Virus record (IMG/VR): IMGVR_UViG_3300003885_000011
Coordinates: 1-42,581 of that record
From: a virus
Reading direction: 5' to 3' (one strand)
Length of the DNA stretch: 42,581 bases
The notes under the pieces are model-generated. The model was not told the origin of the DNA and did no database searches. It was given only the letters and a program-made list of their open reading frames with translations. The stretch's first letter is position 1, and each line of letters opens with the position of its first letter. Shown here piece after piece: positions 27,982-34,842 of this stretch. A program made the position numbers and the translations under genes.

Positions 27982-29602
27982 TCCCCGCTCCTCCAATGTA
28001 GCCACTCTCGCCGCCTGACTTCTTGCGGATCTCGCGGTTCCGCCACCAGGTCTTCATCCGGTCGCCCATGTTCCCACCGCCCATCTTCTCGTAGTCCTTC
28101 TGCTTCTCTGCTTCGAAATGTAGCCGCTTCGCCTCGCTGTTGTCCACGGAGTAGTAGAGTCCGGCCGCCGCGAGGTACCGCAGCGCATCCATGGCGTGGT
28201 CGTGCCGCTTGACTGGCTGATCCTTCCGCTCGTGCGCCCAGGTCGAACCCTTGTCGTCGACCCATCGATACTGCCCGAACTCCTTAATGACCATCTTACA
28301 GGTGTTGAACACCTTCATGTTGGGCTGATCGTCAAGCCCGATTCTCAGGAGTTGATGGACACGCTCAACTCCAAAGTGGACATTGTTCGGTGCGGGTGAC
28401 GTGTACAGGTGATAATCCGAACTGAGCAGGGTCCCAATGCCAGCCTCGCCAGAGGCAGTATGATAGTACGCGGAAGGATCGATCCATCGAATGCTGATCG
28501 TCTCAGCGGAGGGTGACCGGACCCACAGCTTTTTCGCTTCGTCGAAGAAGAACCCTTCGGACTCGTAGATAAACTTGGCGACGTCATGATACCGGATTCC
28601 GTGAAAGTAACCTTCGCGGTAGATGAAGACGCGCTCGTCCGGCGCAACAGCAGCCCAGATAATCGCACATGTCCGACGCCCCGGATCGATTCCACAGTAT
28701 CTCGTCCAGTGAGGTTCTATCTTGAACGGCTTGCAGATGTGCTGCTTGTTGAACTCTGGATAAACGAGCCCCTGCCGCTTCCGGGACCCCCCGCGCAACA
28801 TGACGTGCTTGTCTTCCTCCGAAAGGAACGCAGTCATCTCGTCGTAGACGTTTTTGGAGACGTGCCCTCGTTCTACAGCCCGCCGGGTATCGAGACGAGT
28901 GAGGTGAACATTCTCGTCACCTGTTATCGCAGCTTGCTCGAGATCGAGCAGCCACTCCTCAGACCGCTGAAGGGTCGCGGATACGACCACACGCCCGCCA
29001 TAACTTAGCCGGCGTGCCATCAGCTCCTTCCACAGGATTCCGGAGATTTCCTCGTCGATCACGACCAGGTCGACCGCGGCAGCCTGTAGCTTCTTCCTCG
29101 CCTCCTCGCCGCCGTCGCCAGAGATCAGGTCGATCTGTGCGCCCGACTTGAAGCGTATAAACGCGGGAAGCCCGGTCTTCGCAGCCTGAGAGCCGAGACG
29201 CTCAATCTCCCACTCGTGGAGGACGCCTGGAGTCTTCTCGTTGCCGAGAAGGTGCCGAACCATCCCCTCAGTTAACGTACGGTAATCCGCCGAGAGGATG
29301 TAGATTTTCGGGGCCTTGGGCGTGATGAGGTACGGATGTGACTCCTCTACCCACCACTTCACCTCCTGGGAGGAACCGCGTGATTTCCCCGACTGATTGC
29401 CGCCGAAGAGCAGCCGGATAGCCGCGTCCGACTTGTGGAATGCGAGCTGGTTCCCCTCGGGGTCGCTATCAGGCTCGTACGCGTCGCCTGGGTGGTTCTG
29501 CCGGCGGTGGAGCTCCTCGCAGAACGGTAGTAGGAATGCAATCGCCTGGCGATCAACGACAAGCTTCCGCGTATCAATCCGTAGCTTTGGAATCAGCAGC
29601 AT
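27974..29602 (-). CDS. terL: Terminase large subunit, 542 aa
   Basis: Walker A GGNQSGKS (residues 67-74) and Walker B VDLVVIDEE (177-185) define the packaging ATPase. The C-terminal nuclease shows the RNase H-like first strand GIDPG (304-308, Asp306), WIDPSA (Asp375) and DHAMDALRYL (Asp472). It cuts and pumps the genome into the head through the portal. It overlaps the upstream gene by 29 bases and has no clear Shine-Dalgarno of its own, so coupling is likely. Confidence 0.92.
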   Translation of the reverse strand: MLLIPKLRIDTRKLVVDRQAIAFLLPFCEELHRRQNHPGDAYEPDSDPEGNQLAFHKSDAAIRLLFGGNQSGKSRGSSQEVKWWVEESHPYLITPKAPKIYILSADYRTLTEGMVRHLLGNEKTPGVLHEWEIERLGSQAAKTGLPAFIRFKSGAQIDLISGDGGEEARKKLQAAAVDLVVIDEEISGILWKELMARRLSYGGRVVVSATLQRSEEWLLDLEQAAITGDENVHLTRLDTRRAVERGHVSKNVYDEMTAFLSEEDKHVMLRGGSRKRQGLVYPEFNKQHICKPFKIEPHWTRYCGIDPGRRTCAIIWAAVAPDERVFIYREGYFHGIRYHDVAKFIYESEGFFFDEAKKLWVRSPSAETISIRWIDPSAYYHTASGEAGIGTLLSSDYHLYTSPAPNNVHFGVERVHQLLRIGLDDQPNMKVFNTCKMVIKEFGQYRWVDDKGSTWAHERKDQPVKRHDHAMDALRYLAAAGLYYSVDNSEAKRLHFEAEKQKDYEKMGGGNMGDRMKTWWRNREIRKKSGGESGYIGGAGNG

Positions 29603-29909
29603 GGAGCAGCTTGGGTGTCCCGTCTTCGATGCCGAATACAGCCAGGGTCGGCATCACGAGATTCGCGATCAGGTCGTTCAGCTCCTTGGTCGGGACGTAG
29701 CGCAGATCCTTGATCTGGCGATCGATCTTGAACCCCTTCAACTCGGCGATCTTGTCGAGCGCCCGGAGCTTCTCCATGGGCTTCGCCTTCTTGTCGAGTG
29801 CAATTGCTTTCATCGCCTCGACCACGCCGGCGCGAGAGTCGAGCGTCAGCGCGGAGGTGTCGACCTCCGCGACTGTCGACTCAACCGCCTGGATCGTATC
29901 GTGGTCCAT
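29574..29909 (-). CDS. Probable terminase small subunit, 111 aa
   Basis: The protein is mostly helical and charged (GVVEAMKAIALDKKAKPMEK, then LRALDKIAELKGFKIDRQIK), with the 'a-L-D-K-i-a-e-L-x-G' helical segment often seen before terL in phages. Small terminase subunits bind pac/cos DNA and assemble into rings. Position directly upstream of terL supports this. The gene at 29881 is the alternative small subunit. Confidence 0.55.
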   Translation of the reverse strand: MDHDTIQAVESTVAEVDTSALTLDSRAGVVEAMKAIALDKKAKPMEKLRALDKIAELKGFKIDRQIKDLRYVPTKELNDLIANLVMPTLAVFGIEDGTPKLLHAADSKATD

Positions 29910-30207
29910 GCTGCTGTTTTACAACAGCCGCCTCCTCAATGGCCACTTCTTCTTCTTCGTTGTCAAAGTCGGATGGATTGAAGGAGCGAATGAACTCTGC
30001 GGCATCGAAGAGATCCTGATCAACCAGTTTCATCTTCTCGGCAACGAGCGCTGAGATCACCATGGGCTCGGTCAGGCTATTCTCGAGAAGCGGGAGCTGA
30101 CGCTTACACTCGTTCAGGATCTGACGAATTTGCCCAAGCGTTATCTTGTGCATACTCCACCACCTACGCTCAAGATTGACCTTCTTTTTCGGGCCACGAA
30201 TTCCCAT
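29881..30207 (-). CDS. Small protein with terminase-small-subunit-like start, 108 aa
   Basis: It begins MGIRGPKKK, a start seen in many phage small-terminase or HTH proteins ('MGxRGPKP'). It continues with a helical region (ITLGQIRQILNECKRQLPLL) and an acidic tail (SDFDNEEEEVAIEE). AAGAGG lies 10 bases upstream. It overlaps the next gene by 29 bases. It is first in the leftward module, and could share DNA recognition with the 111-aa protein. Confidence 0.55.
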   Translation of the reverse strand: MGIRGPKKKVNLERRWWSMHKITLGQIRQILNECKRQLPLLENSLTEPMVISALVAEKMKLVDQDLFDAAEFIRSFNPSDFDNEEEEVAIEEAAVVKQQHGPRYDPGG

Positions 30208-30220
30208 TTAGAAAAACCTC

Positions 30221-30249
30221 TTGCAAACAAAATGAATACTGTGTAAAAC
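30221..30249 (+). promoter_or_regulatory. Rightward sigma-70-type promoter candidate
   Basis: TTGCAA (30221-30226), a 17-base spacer and TAAAAC (30244-30249) give four matches of six in each box. It would start near 30256, ahead of the TM peptide gene and the replication block. Confidence 0.45.
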
Positions 30250-30262
30250 TCTGCACGCGGAT

Positions 30263-30291
30263 ATTATGGCGGAGCAGCGGCGCGGAAGCAA
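30263..30291 (-). promoter_or_regulatory. Leftward sigma-70-type promoter candidate
   Basis: On the minus strand TTGCTT (plus 30286-30291), a 17-base spacer and CATAAT (plus 30263-30268, five of six) would start transcription near 30256 toward the terminase genes. It faces the rightward candidate at 30221, so each transcript would run through the other promoter. Confidence 0.4.
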
Positions 30292-30314
30292 GAGAAACAA
30301 GAGGAGCCATTGGG

Positions 30315-30410
30315 GTGCGTGATGCCCAGATCAGGGATTTGACCTGGTTGGTCATCCTGATTCTGCTCGCACTGTTCTGGTGGATGATCGGTCGGCTGAT
30401 ATTCAGGTAA
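30315..30410 (+). CDS. One-TM micro-protein, 31 aa
   Basis: The GTG start at 30315 has GAGGAG eight bases upstream. The peptide is essentially a single TM helix with charged ends: RDAQIRD before, then LTWLVILILLALFWWMIG, and RLIFR after. It follows an 18-codon basic frame (ATG 30266) whose stop overlaps this start region. It stands alone before a terminator, so it may be expressed at all times. Possible roles are superinfection exclusion or holin antagonist; both are guesses. Confidence 0.5.
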   Translation: MRDAQIRDLTWLVILILLALFWWMIGRLIFR

Positions 30411-30433
30411 CAGTTCTTTTTCTCTTCAACTTG

Positions 30434-30470
30434 CGGCGATTGGGAAACTCCTCCCCGATCGCCGTTTTTT
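30434..30470 (+). terminator. Rho-independent terminator or attenuator before the replication block
   Basis: CGGCGAT...GATCGCCG form a strong stem (30434-30440 with 30457-30464; further GGG/CCC pairs inside), followed by TTTTTT (30465-30470). The next gene starts two bases later. It would stop transcription from the promoter at 30221 unless antiterminated. Confidence 0.8.
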
Positions 30471-30471
30471 C

Positions 30472-30957
30472 ATGGAGGCACCTGATGAAGTGGTTCTGAT
30501 CCCAAGCACGTACGCTGACGAATACGAACTCGGACGGTGGCACATGTGGTACCCACCTGACCCGTGCTCCGGAATTCAACCCCTAACGATTGAGCTCAAG
30601 AAAGGGAACTACGTGCTGCTCTACAAAGCTGAAATCGAATACTCGTGGACGGAGGAGCCGGTACCTCCGGACACAGAAGGACCCATCTATCAGGGATCAT
30701 GGGAGAAATGGTTTGAGTCCAGGAAGGATGGAGTCGAAGCCGTAGCCGCGCAAGAGAAGACAATCACGGGCAACGAGGGCACCATCAAAACCGCAAAGGT
30801 ATGGCGCGTAGCTGTGAAGATAACACCCATGAAGCAGGTCATCCGAAAGATCCTGAACAAAGAGGGGATCGAAGGAAAGTCGTACCTGGCGTGGGAGATC
30901 AACCGGCCGGACGGAAGAGACGTGATCATAGGAGGAAAACCAGAAGAGCAGTCGTGA
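30472..30957 (+). CDS. Hypothetical protein at the head of the replication block, 161 aa
   Basis: ATG 30472 lies immediately after the terminator T-run, with no room for a binding site. GTG 30490, with GGAGG 11 bases upstream, is an alternative. The sequence is a mixed fold (GRWHMWYPPDPCSGIQPLTI, then NYVLLYKAEIEYSWTEEPVP) with a basic central part (WRVAVKITPMKQVIRKILNK). No motif is recognised. Its co-location with recombination genes suggests a DNA-metabolism helper. Confidence 0.55.
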   Translation: MEAPDEVVLIPSTYADEYELGRWHMWYPPDPCSGIQPLTIELKKGNYVLLYKAEIEYSWTEEPVPPDTEGPIYQGSWEKWFESRKDGVEAVAAQEKTITGNEGTIKTAKVWRVAVKITPMKQVIRKILNKEGIEGKSYLAWEINRPDGRDVIIGGKPEEQS

Positions 30958-31028
30958 AGCAGCTTCCAGAGTCGAAGGTTCTGACACCTTCAGTTCAATT
31001 GACGCTTTTTGCACGGAGATTCTACGGT

Positions 31029-31796
31029 ATGCCTGATCTTCTGAAGACCATCGAGAAGAAGGGGAAGCGCACAAAACCGCGTAGAACTCTTCTCTATGGA
31101 ACACACGGGATCGGCAAGAGCACGTTCGGTTCGTGCATGCCGAAACCGATCATCATCAACCTGGAGGACGGGCTTGACGACATCGAGTGTCAGGCCACTC
31201 CAGTCATCGGAGACCTCGGTGAATTTCTCTCCTGGATCGGTGAGCTCTACGAGGGAAAGCACGGATTCGAGACGCTCGTTGTCGACACGCTCGACTTTCT
31301 CGAGCGACTTGTCTGGAAGGACGTCTGCGAGACAGGCGGCAAGAAAGTCATCGACGACTTTGGATTCGGCAAGGGCTACAAACATGCGCTGAAAATCTGG
31401 AGCGATATCCTGGAGGGCCTCGACGCGCTCCGCAACAAGCGGAACATGTCGATCATGATGCTCGCCCATTCCGCCATGGAGCGCTACGAGAACCCAGAGA
31501 CGGAGCCCTACGACCGATACGGACCACGGCTCCACAAGGGGGCGAGTCAGCTCATCCAGCAGTGGGTTGACGAATGCCTCTTCGCGACCTACAAGGTCTA
31601 CACGATCAAGGATGAGGGGAAATTCGGGAAGGAACGCCACCGTGGCGCGGGCGGAGACGAGCGGGTCATCCGCACCGTCGAACGTGCCTCGCACCTGGCG
31701 AAGAATCGTCTGAGCCTACCGCCAGAGATTGCGCTGGCATGGACCGCGTACAACGAACACCTGAAACCTGCGGAGAAGGAGAAGAAGATTGGTTGA
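31029..31796 (+). CDS. Sak4-like RecA-fold ATPase (phage recombinase loader/annealing protein)
   Basis: The 255-aa product has Walker A GTHGIGKST (residues 24-32), then IINLEDGLDDIE and a Walker B-like strand TLVVDTLDFL (Asp86). This matches the AAA_24/Sak4 family of short RecA-like ATPases that act in single-strand annealing recombination of phages. Start ATG 31029 is chosen as the first Met with a GGAG upstream; the frame extends 5' into the preceding gene. The DUF669-like gene follows, the usual partner in such blocks. Confidence 0.8.
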   Translation: MPDLLKTIEKKGKRTKPRRTLLYGTHGIGKSTFGSCMPKPIIINLEDGLDDIECQATPVIGDLGEFLSWIGELYEGKHGFETLVVDTLDFLERLVWKDVCETGGKKVIDDFGFGKGYKHALKIWSDILEGLDALRNKRNMSIMMLAHSAMERYENPETEPYDRYGPRLHKGASQLIQQWVDECLFATYKVYTIKDEGKFGKERHRGAGGDERVIRTVERASHLAKNRLSLPPEIALAWTAYNEHLKPAEKEKKIG

Positions 31797-32280
31797 TCTA
31801 CGAAACAAAGGATACGACTCAAAGGAAGACTACGGCACCTACGGCACCCCGGAGCCGGTGCCGATCGACGACTACAAAGTGATGATTGTCCAGTCTGAAG
31901 ACTTCGATACCAAGTCGGGCACAGGTGTCCGGACACAACTCGTTTTCGAGATCATCGAGGGGCCGCACAAGGGACGAAAGCTGTTCGAGAACCTGAACCT
32001 GATCAACGAGAACCCAATCGCGGTCCGGATCGCCAGGGCGGAGCTGAGTGCAATCTGCGTGGCCTGTGGCGGACTCAAGCCTCAAGCGACCGAGGAGCTG
32101 CACCACATCCCTATGATTGCCAAGGTCGGTCAGAAGAAGCGGGAGGACACCGGGGACATGCAAAACACGATCAAGAAGTTCTCGGCGCTGAACACAGAGA
32201 CCGCTGCCGCAGCCACCGCGCCGGCAGCCAAGGCAGAAGATGCTCGACAAGCTCCATGGAAGAAGAAAGATAGCGGATAG
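31789..32280 (+). CDS. DUF669-like ssDNA-binding protein, 163 aa
   Basis: The TTG start at 31789 overlaps the previous stop by eight bases, with AGGAG upstream. Residues 23-110 show the DUF669 pattern: PIDDYKVMIVQSEDFDTKSG, then LVFEIIEGPHKGRKLFENLN and ENPIAVRIARAELSAICVAC. A flexible Ala-rich tail ends in QAPWKKKDSG. Family members bind ssDNA or act with Sak4-type recombinases. The acidic-tail-less end is unusual for an SSB. Confidence 0.7.
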   Translation: MVDLRNKGYDSKEDYGTYGTPEPVPIDDYKVMIVQSEDFDTKSGTGVRTQLVFEIIEGPHKGRKLFENLNLINENPIAVRIARAELSAICVACGGLKPQATEELHHIPMIAKVGQKKREDTGDMQNTIKKFSALNTETAAAATAPAAKAEDARQAPWKKKDSG

Positions 32281-32297
32281 TCGATAGCCGTTGCTCA

Positions 32298-32337
32298 GGG
32301 TGCGGCTGGCCTTGCCTCTGGCCGCACCCACTTTTTT
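32298..32337 (+). terminator. Rho-independent terminator before the helicase gene
   Basis: GGGTGCGGC (32298-32306) pairs perfectly with GCCGCACCC (32321-32329), followed by ACTTTTTT (32330-32337). The helicase start codon is 14 bases after the T-run. It would reduce helicase expression relative to the upstream recombination genes. Confidence 0.85.
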
Positions 32338-32350
32338 CCCGAGGTCGCCT

Positions 32351-34051
32351 TTGAAACTCCGTTGGTATCAGACCGACGCGGTCAGAGCGGTATATGACCA
32401 CCTGGAGGACCGCGCCGACAACCCCTGCGTCGTCATGCCGACAGGTGCGGGGAAGTCCCCGACGATCGCCAAGATCGCACACGACGTCACGAAGAAATGG
32501 GGAGGTCGATGCCTGATCGTCGCGCACCGCAAGGAGCTGCTCCAGCAGAACGCCGAGAAGCTCTGGGCCTTCGACAAGGATCTCGACATCGGGTTCTACT
32601 CTGCCGGCCTCGGCCGGAGAGACACGGCCAACGCCGTTGTCGTCGCCGGCGTCCAGTCAATCTACAACAAGGCCACAGAGCTCGGCAGCTTCAACATTGT
32701 CCTGGTCGACGAGGCGCACCTGATCCCGTTCGACGGTGAGGGCATGTACCAGACCCTGATTGCCGGCCTACGTGAGATCAATCCCGGTGTCCGCGTCGTC
32801 GGGTTCACCGCGACCCCCTTCCGGATGAAGGGCGGCTCGATCGCCAAACCCGACAGCGTTCTCAACGTGATCTGCTACGACACGCCCGTCAAGGGGCTCA
32901 TCGCTCAAGGCTTCCTCACCAAGCTCGTTTCGTATGCGGGCACGGAGGAGGGGAAGATAGACACCGTAGACGTAGCGGTCCGGGGCGGCGAGTTTGTGCC
33001 GGGACAGATCGAGATGAAAGCGCTCGTTGAGGGGCGAGTTGCCGCGGCCGTCAAGGACATAATCAAGAAGACTGAACATAGAAAGAAAGTCCTCGTTTTC
33101 ACGTGCAGTGTCAAGCATTGCCAGACGGTCGCGCTCGAGCTGGGCGTTCAGTCTGACGAAGACGTGGCCATGGTCACGGGGGAGACACCGAGAGATGAGC
33201 GAGACGCCATCGTCGACGGATTTCGATGCGGTGACTTCAAATTCCTGTGTAATGTCCAGGTCTTTACCGAAGGACTCGATGTACCTGATATCGACACGAT
33301 CGCACTCCTCCGACCCACGAAAAGTCCGGGTCTCTATGTACAGATGGTCGGACGCGGATTCCGAGTGGCACCTGGAAAGCACGATTGTCTCATCCTCGAT
33401 TATGGAGATAACATTATCCGACACGGGCCTGTTGATCTCGTAGAGGGAAAGGAGCCGTCGAAGCAAAAAGGCGAAGCGCCGGCAAAAGAATGCCCGAAGT
33501 GCCAGGCGCTGATTGCCGCGAGCTACGGCATCTGTCCGGAGTGCGGGCATGAGTTCCCAAAGCCGAAAGAACCTCCGCACCGAACGACTGCGGACTCTGG
33601 CGCGATCCTGGGCATGGACGTAAAGCCGGAGTGGGTGCGGATCAATCGCATGACCTACGAGGTTCACACGAAGTTCGACTCGAAGCCAGGCCACCCGAAG
33701 ACAGTGCGGGTGAACTACCACAGCGGCATGTGTTACACGGTCTCTGAGTGGGTCTGTGTGGAACACGAGGGATTCGCCCGCCAGAAGGCCATGAAGTGGT
33801 GGTTCAAGCGGCAGAAACTCGGCCAGAAGATCCCGTGCCCAATCACGGCCCGCGAGGCGGTGGAGATCCTCGAGTTTGGCCGTATGCGTGAGGCAGGCCG
33901 CATCCTCGTCAAGAGTGGAGTGGGTCGACGCGACTTCGACACAATCATCGACTACGAGATGCTGATGAATGACGGGAAGACACTGATAAGTGATCTTCAG
34001 GCACAGGTAAATCAAGAACCAGACGACGACGATATGGAGATTCCGTTTTGA
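32351..34051 (+). CDS. SF2 DEAH-type helicase with zinc ribbon, 566 aa
   Basis: From TTG 32351 (GAGG six bases upstream) the protein starts MKLRWYQTDAVRAV (Q-motif-like). It continues with Walker A MPTGAGKS (29-36), DEAH (120-123), TATP (153-156) and a motif VI QMVGRGFR. It then has a zinc ribbon CPKCQALIAASYGICPECG and a C-terminal extension. The set matches phage UvsW/RAD25-type SF2 helicases that open or remodel DNA at replication forks or recombination intermediates. Confidence 0.85.
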   Translation: MKLRWYQTDAVRAVYDHLEDRADNPCVVMPTGAGKSPTIAKIAHDVTKKWGGRCLIVAHRKELLQQNAEKLWAFDKDLDIGFYSAGLGRRDTANAVVVAGVQSIYNKATELGSFNIVLVDEAHLIPFDGEGMYQTLIAGLREINPGVRVVGFTATPFRMKGGSIAKPDSVLNVICYDTPVKGLIAQGFLTKLVSYAGTEEGKIDTVDVAVRGGEFVPGQIEMKALVEGRVAAAVKDIIKKTEHRKKVLVFTCSVKHCQTVALELGVQSDEDVAMVTGETPRDERDAIVDGFRCGDFKFLCNVQVFTEGLDVPDIDTIALLRPTKSPGLYVQMVGRGFRVAPGKHDCLILDYGDNIIRHGPVDLVEGKEPSKQKGEAPAKECPKCQALIAASYGICPECGHEFPKPKEPPHRTTADSGAILGMDVKPEWVRINRMTYEVHTKFDSKPGHPKTVRVNYHSGMCYTVSEWVCVEHEGFARQKAMKWWFKRQKLGQKIPCPITAREAVEILEFGRMREAGRILVKSGVGRRDFDTIIDYEMLMNDGKTLISDLQAQVNQEPDDDDMEIPF

Positions 34052-34344
34052 GTAAGAAAGAAGTGGTCGATACAGTTTCTAACGCGATCGAGGACCAGGC
34101 ACGCACGACAGCGTTCATGAGGATGGCCGAGGCGAAGGGTCTTTTCAAGGCCCTCTTGAGCAAGATGGGAGCCCTCTATCCGAAGGCAGCCAACCTTGAG
34201 GAAGACACTAGAACAGAACTGACCACCATTGTCGACTTCCTCATGGAGCGTACCGAGAATGAAGTTGTCTGGGAAGAGTGCCTGCTGTTCCGCCAAAAGG
34301 TGATTGACGAGATCGTTACCCAGTGGAAAGAAAAGAAAAGATGA
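34048..34344 (+). CDS. Hypothetical helical protein, 98 aa
   Basis: The TTG start overlaps the helicase stop (TTGA). The protein is all-helical and charged (MRMAEAKGLFKALLSKMGAL, then TELTTIVDFLMERTENEVVW). Its location between helicase and resolvase genes suggests a replication accessory factor. Its stop overlaps the resolvase start (ATGA). No family recognised. Confidence 0.55.
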   Translation: MSKKEVVDTVSNAIEDQARTTAFMRMAEAKGLFKALLSKMGALYPKAANLEEDTRTELTTIVDFLMERTENEVVWEECLLFRQKVIDEIVTQWKEKKR

Positions 34345-34826
34345 AAGAGACCTACTACATCGGGATCGATCCCGGCAAGCAGGGCGGCATCGCAGCGCTC
34401 AACGAAGAAGGCGAGCTCATGCAGGCGTTTGGCATGACCAAGCAGACCGAGCGGGAGATATCGAACTTCCTCTACACGTACCGCCCGAGGTCAGAAGACT
34501 ACAAAGGCGAAGCCTACGAAGCCGGCCGCAAGACCTTCGCGATCCTGGAGAAGGTCGCAAGCTCCCCACAGATGGGAGTCACGAGCGCCTTCACCTTCGG
34601 CCGGGGGTACGGTTTCCTGCGTGGCCTCTTGATGGGCTTTAAGATCCCGTTCAACGACGTCTCGCCGTCGGTGTGGCAGCGTAAGCTTGGCTGTCTGACG
34701 AAAGGTGACAAGAACGTCTCGAAGGGGAAAGCTGAGCAGCTCTTTCCCGGCATCTCGGTCACGCACGCAATCGCCGACGCACTCCTGATCGCGTACTACC
34801 TGAAGAACTTCTACACGGAGAAATGA
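34341..34826 (+). CDS. RuvC-like Holliday junction resolvase, 161 aa
   Basis: The RNase H-fold start YYIGIDPGKQGGIAAL gives the first acidic residue (Asp10). Glu residues at about 60-70 (GEAYEAGRKTFAILE) and AIADALLIAYYL (Asp146) supply the rest of the active-site set. The length is typical of phage RuvC-like resolvases, which cut branched DNA before packaging. The start at 34341 overlaps the previous stop. Confidence 0.8.
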   Translation: MKETYYIGIDPGKQGGIAALNEEGELMQAFGMTKQTEREISNFLYTYRPRSEDYKGEAYEAGRKTFAILEKVASSPQMGVTSAFTFGRGYGFLRGLLMGFKIPFNDVSPSVWQRKLGCLTKGDKNVSKGKAEQLFPGISVTHAIADALLIAYYLKNFYTEK

Positions 34827-34842
34827 AGAGGGGAATGGCCTG

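Noticed and set aside
32768-34015. Long antisense frame (415 codons) opposite the helicase gene
   Set aside because: It lies wholly against a clear SF2 helicase, and its composition (His, Arg, Leu-rich) is that of a shadow of high-GC coding DNA.
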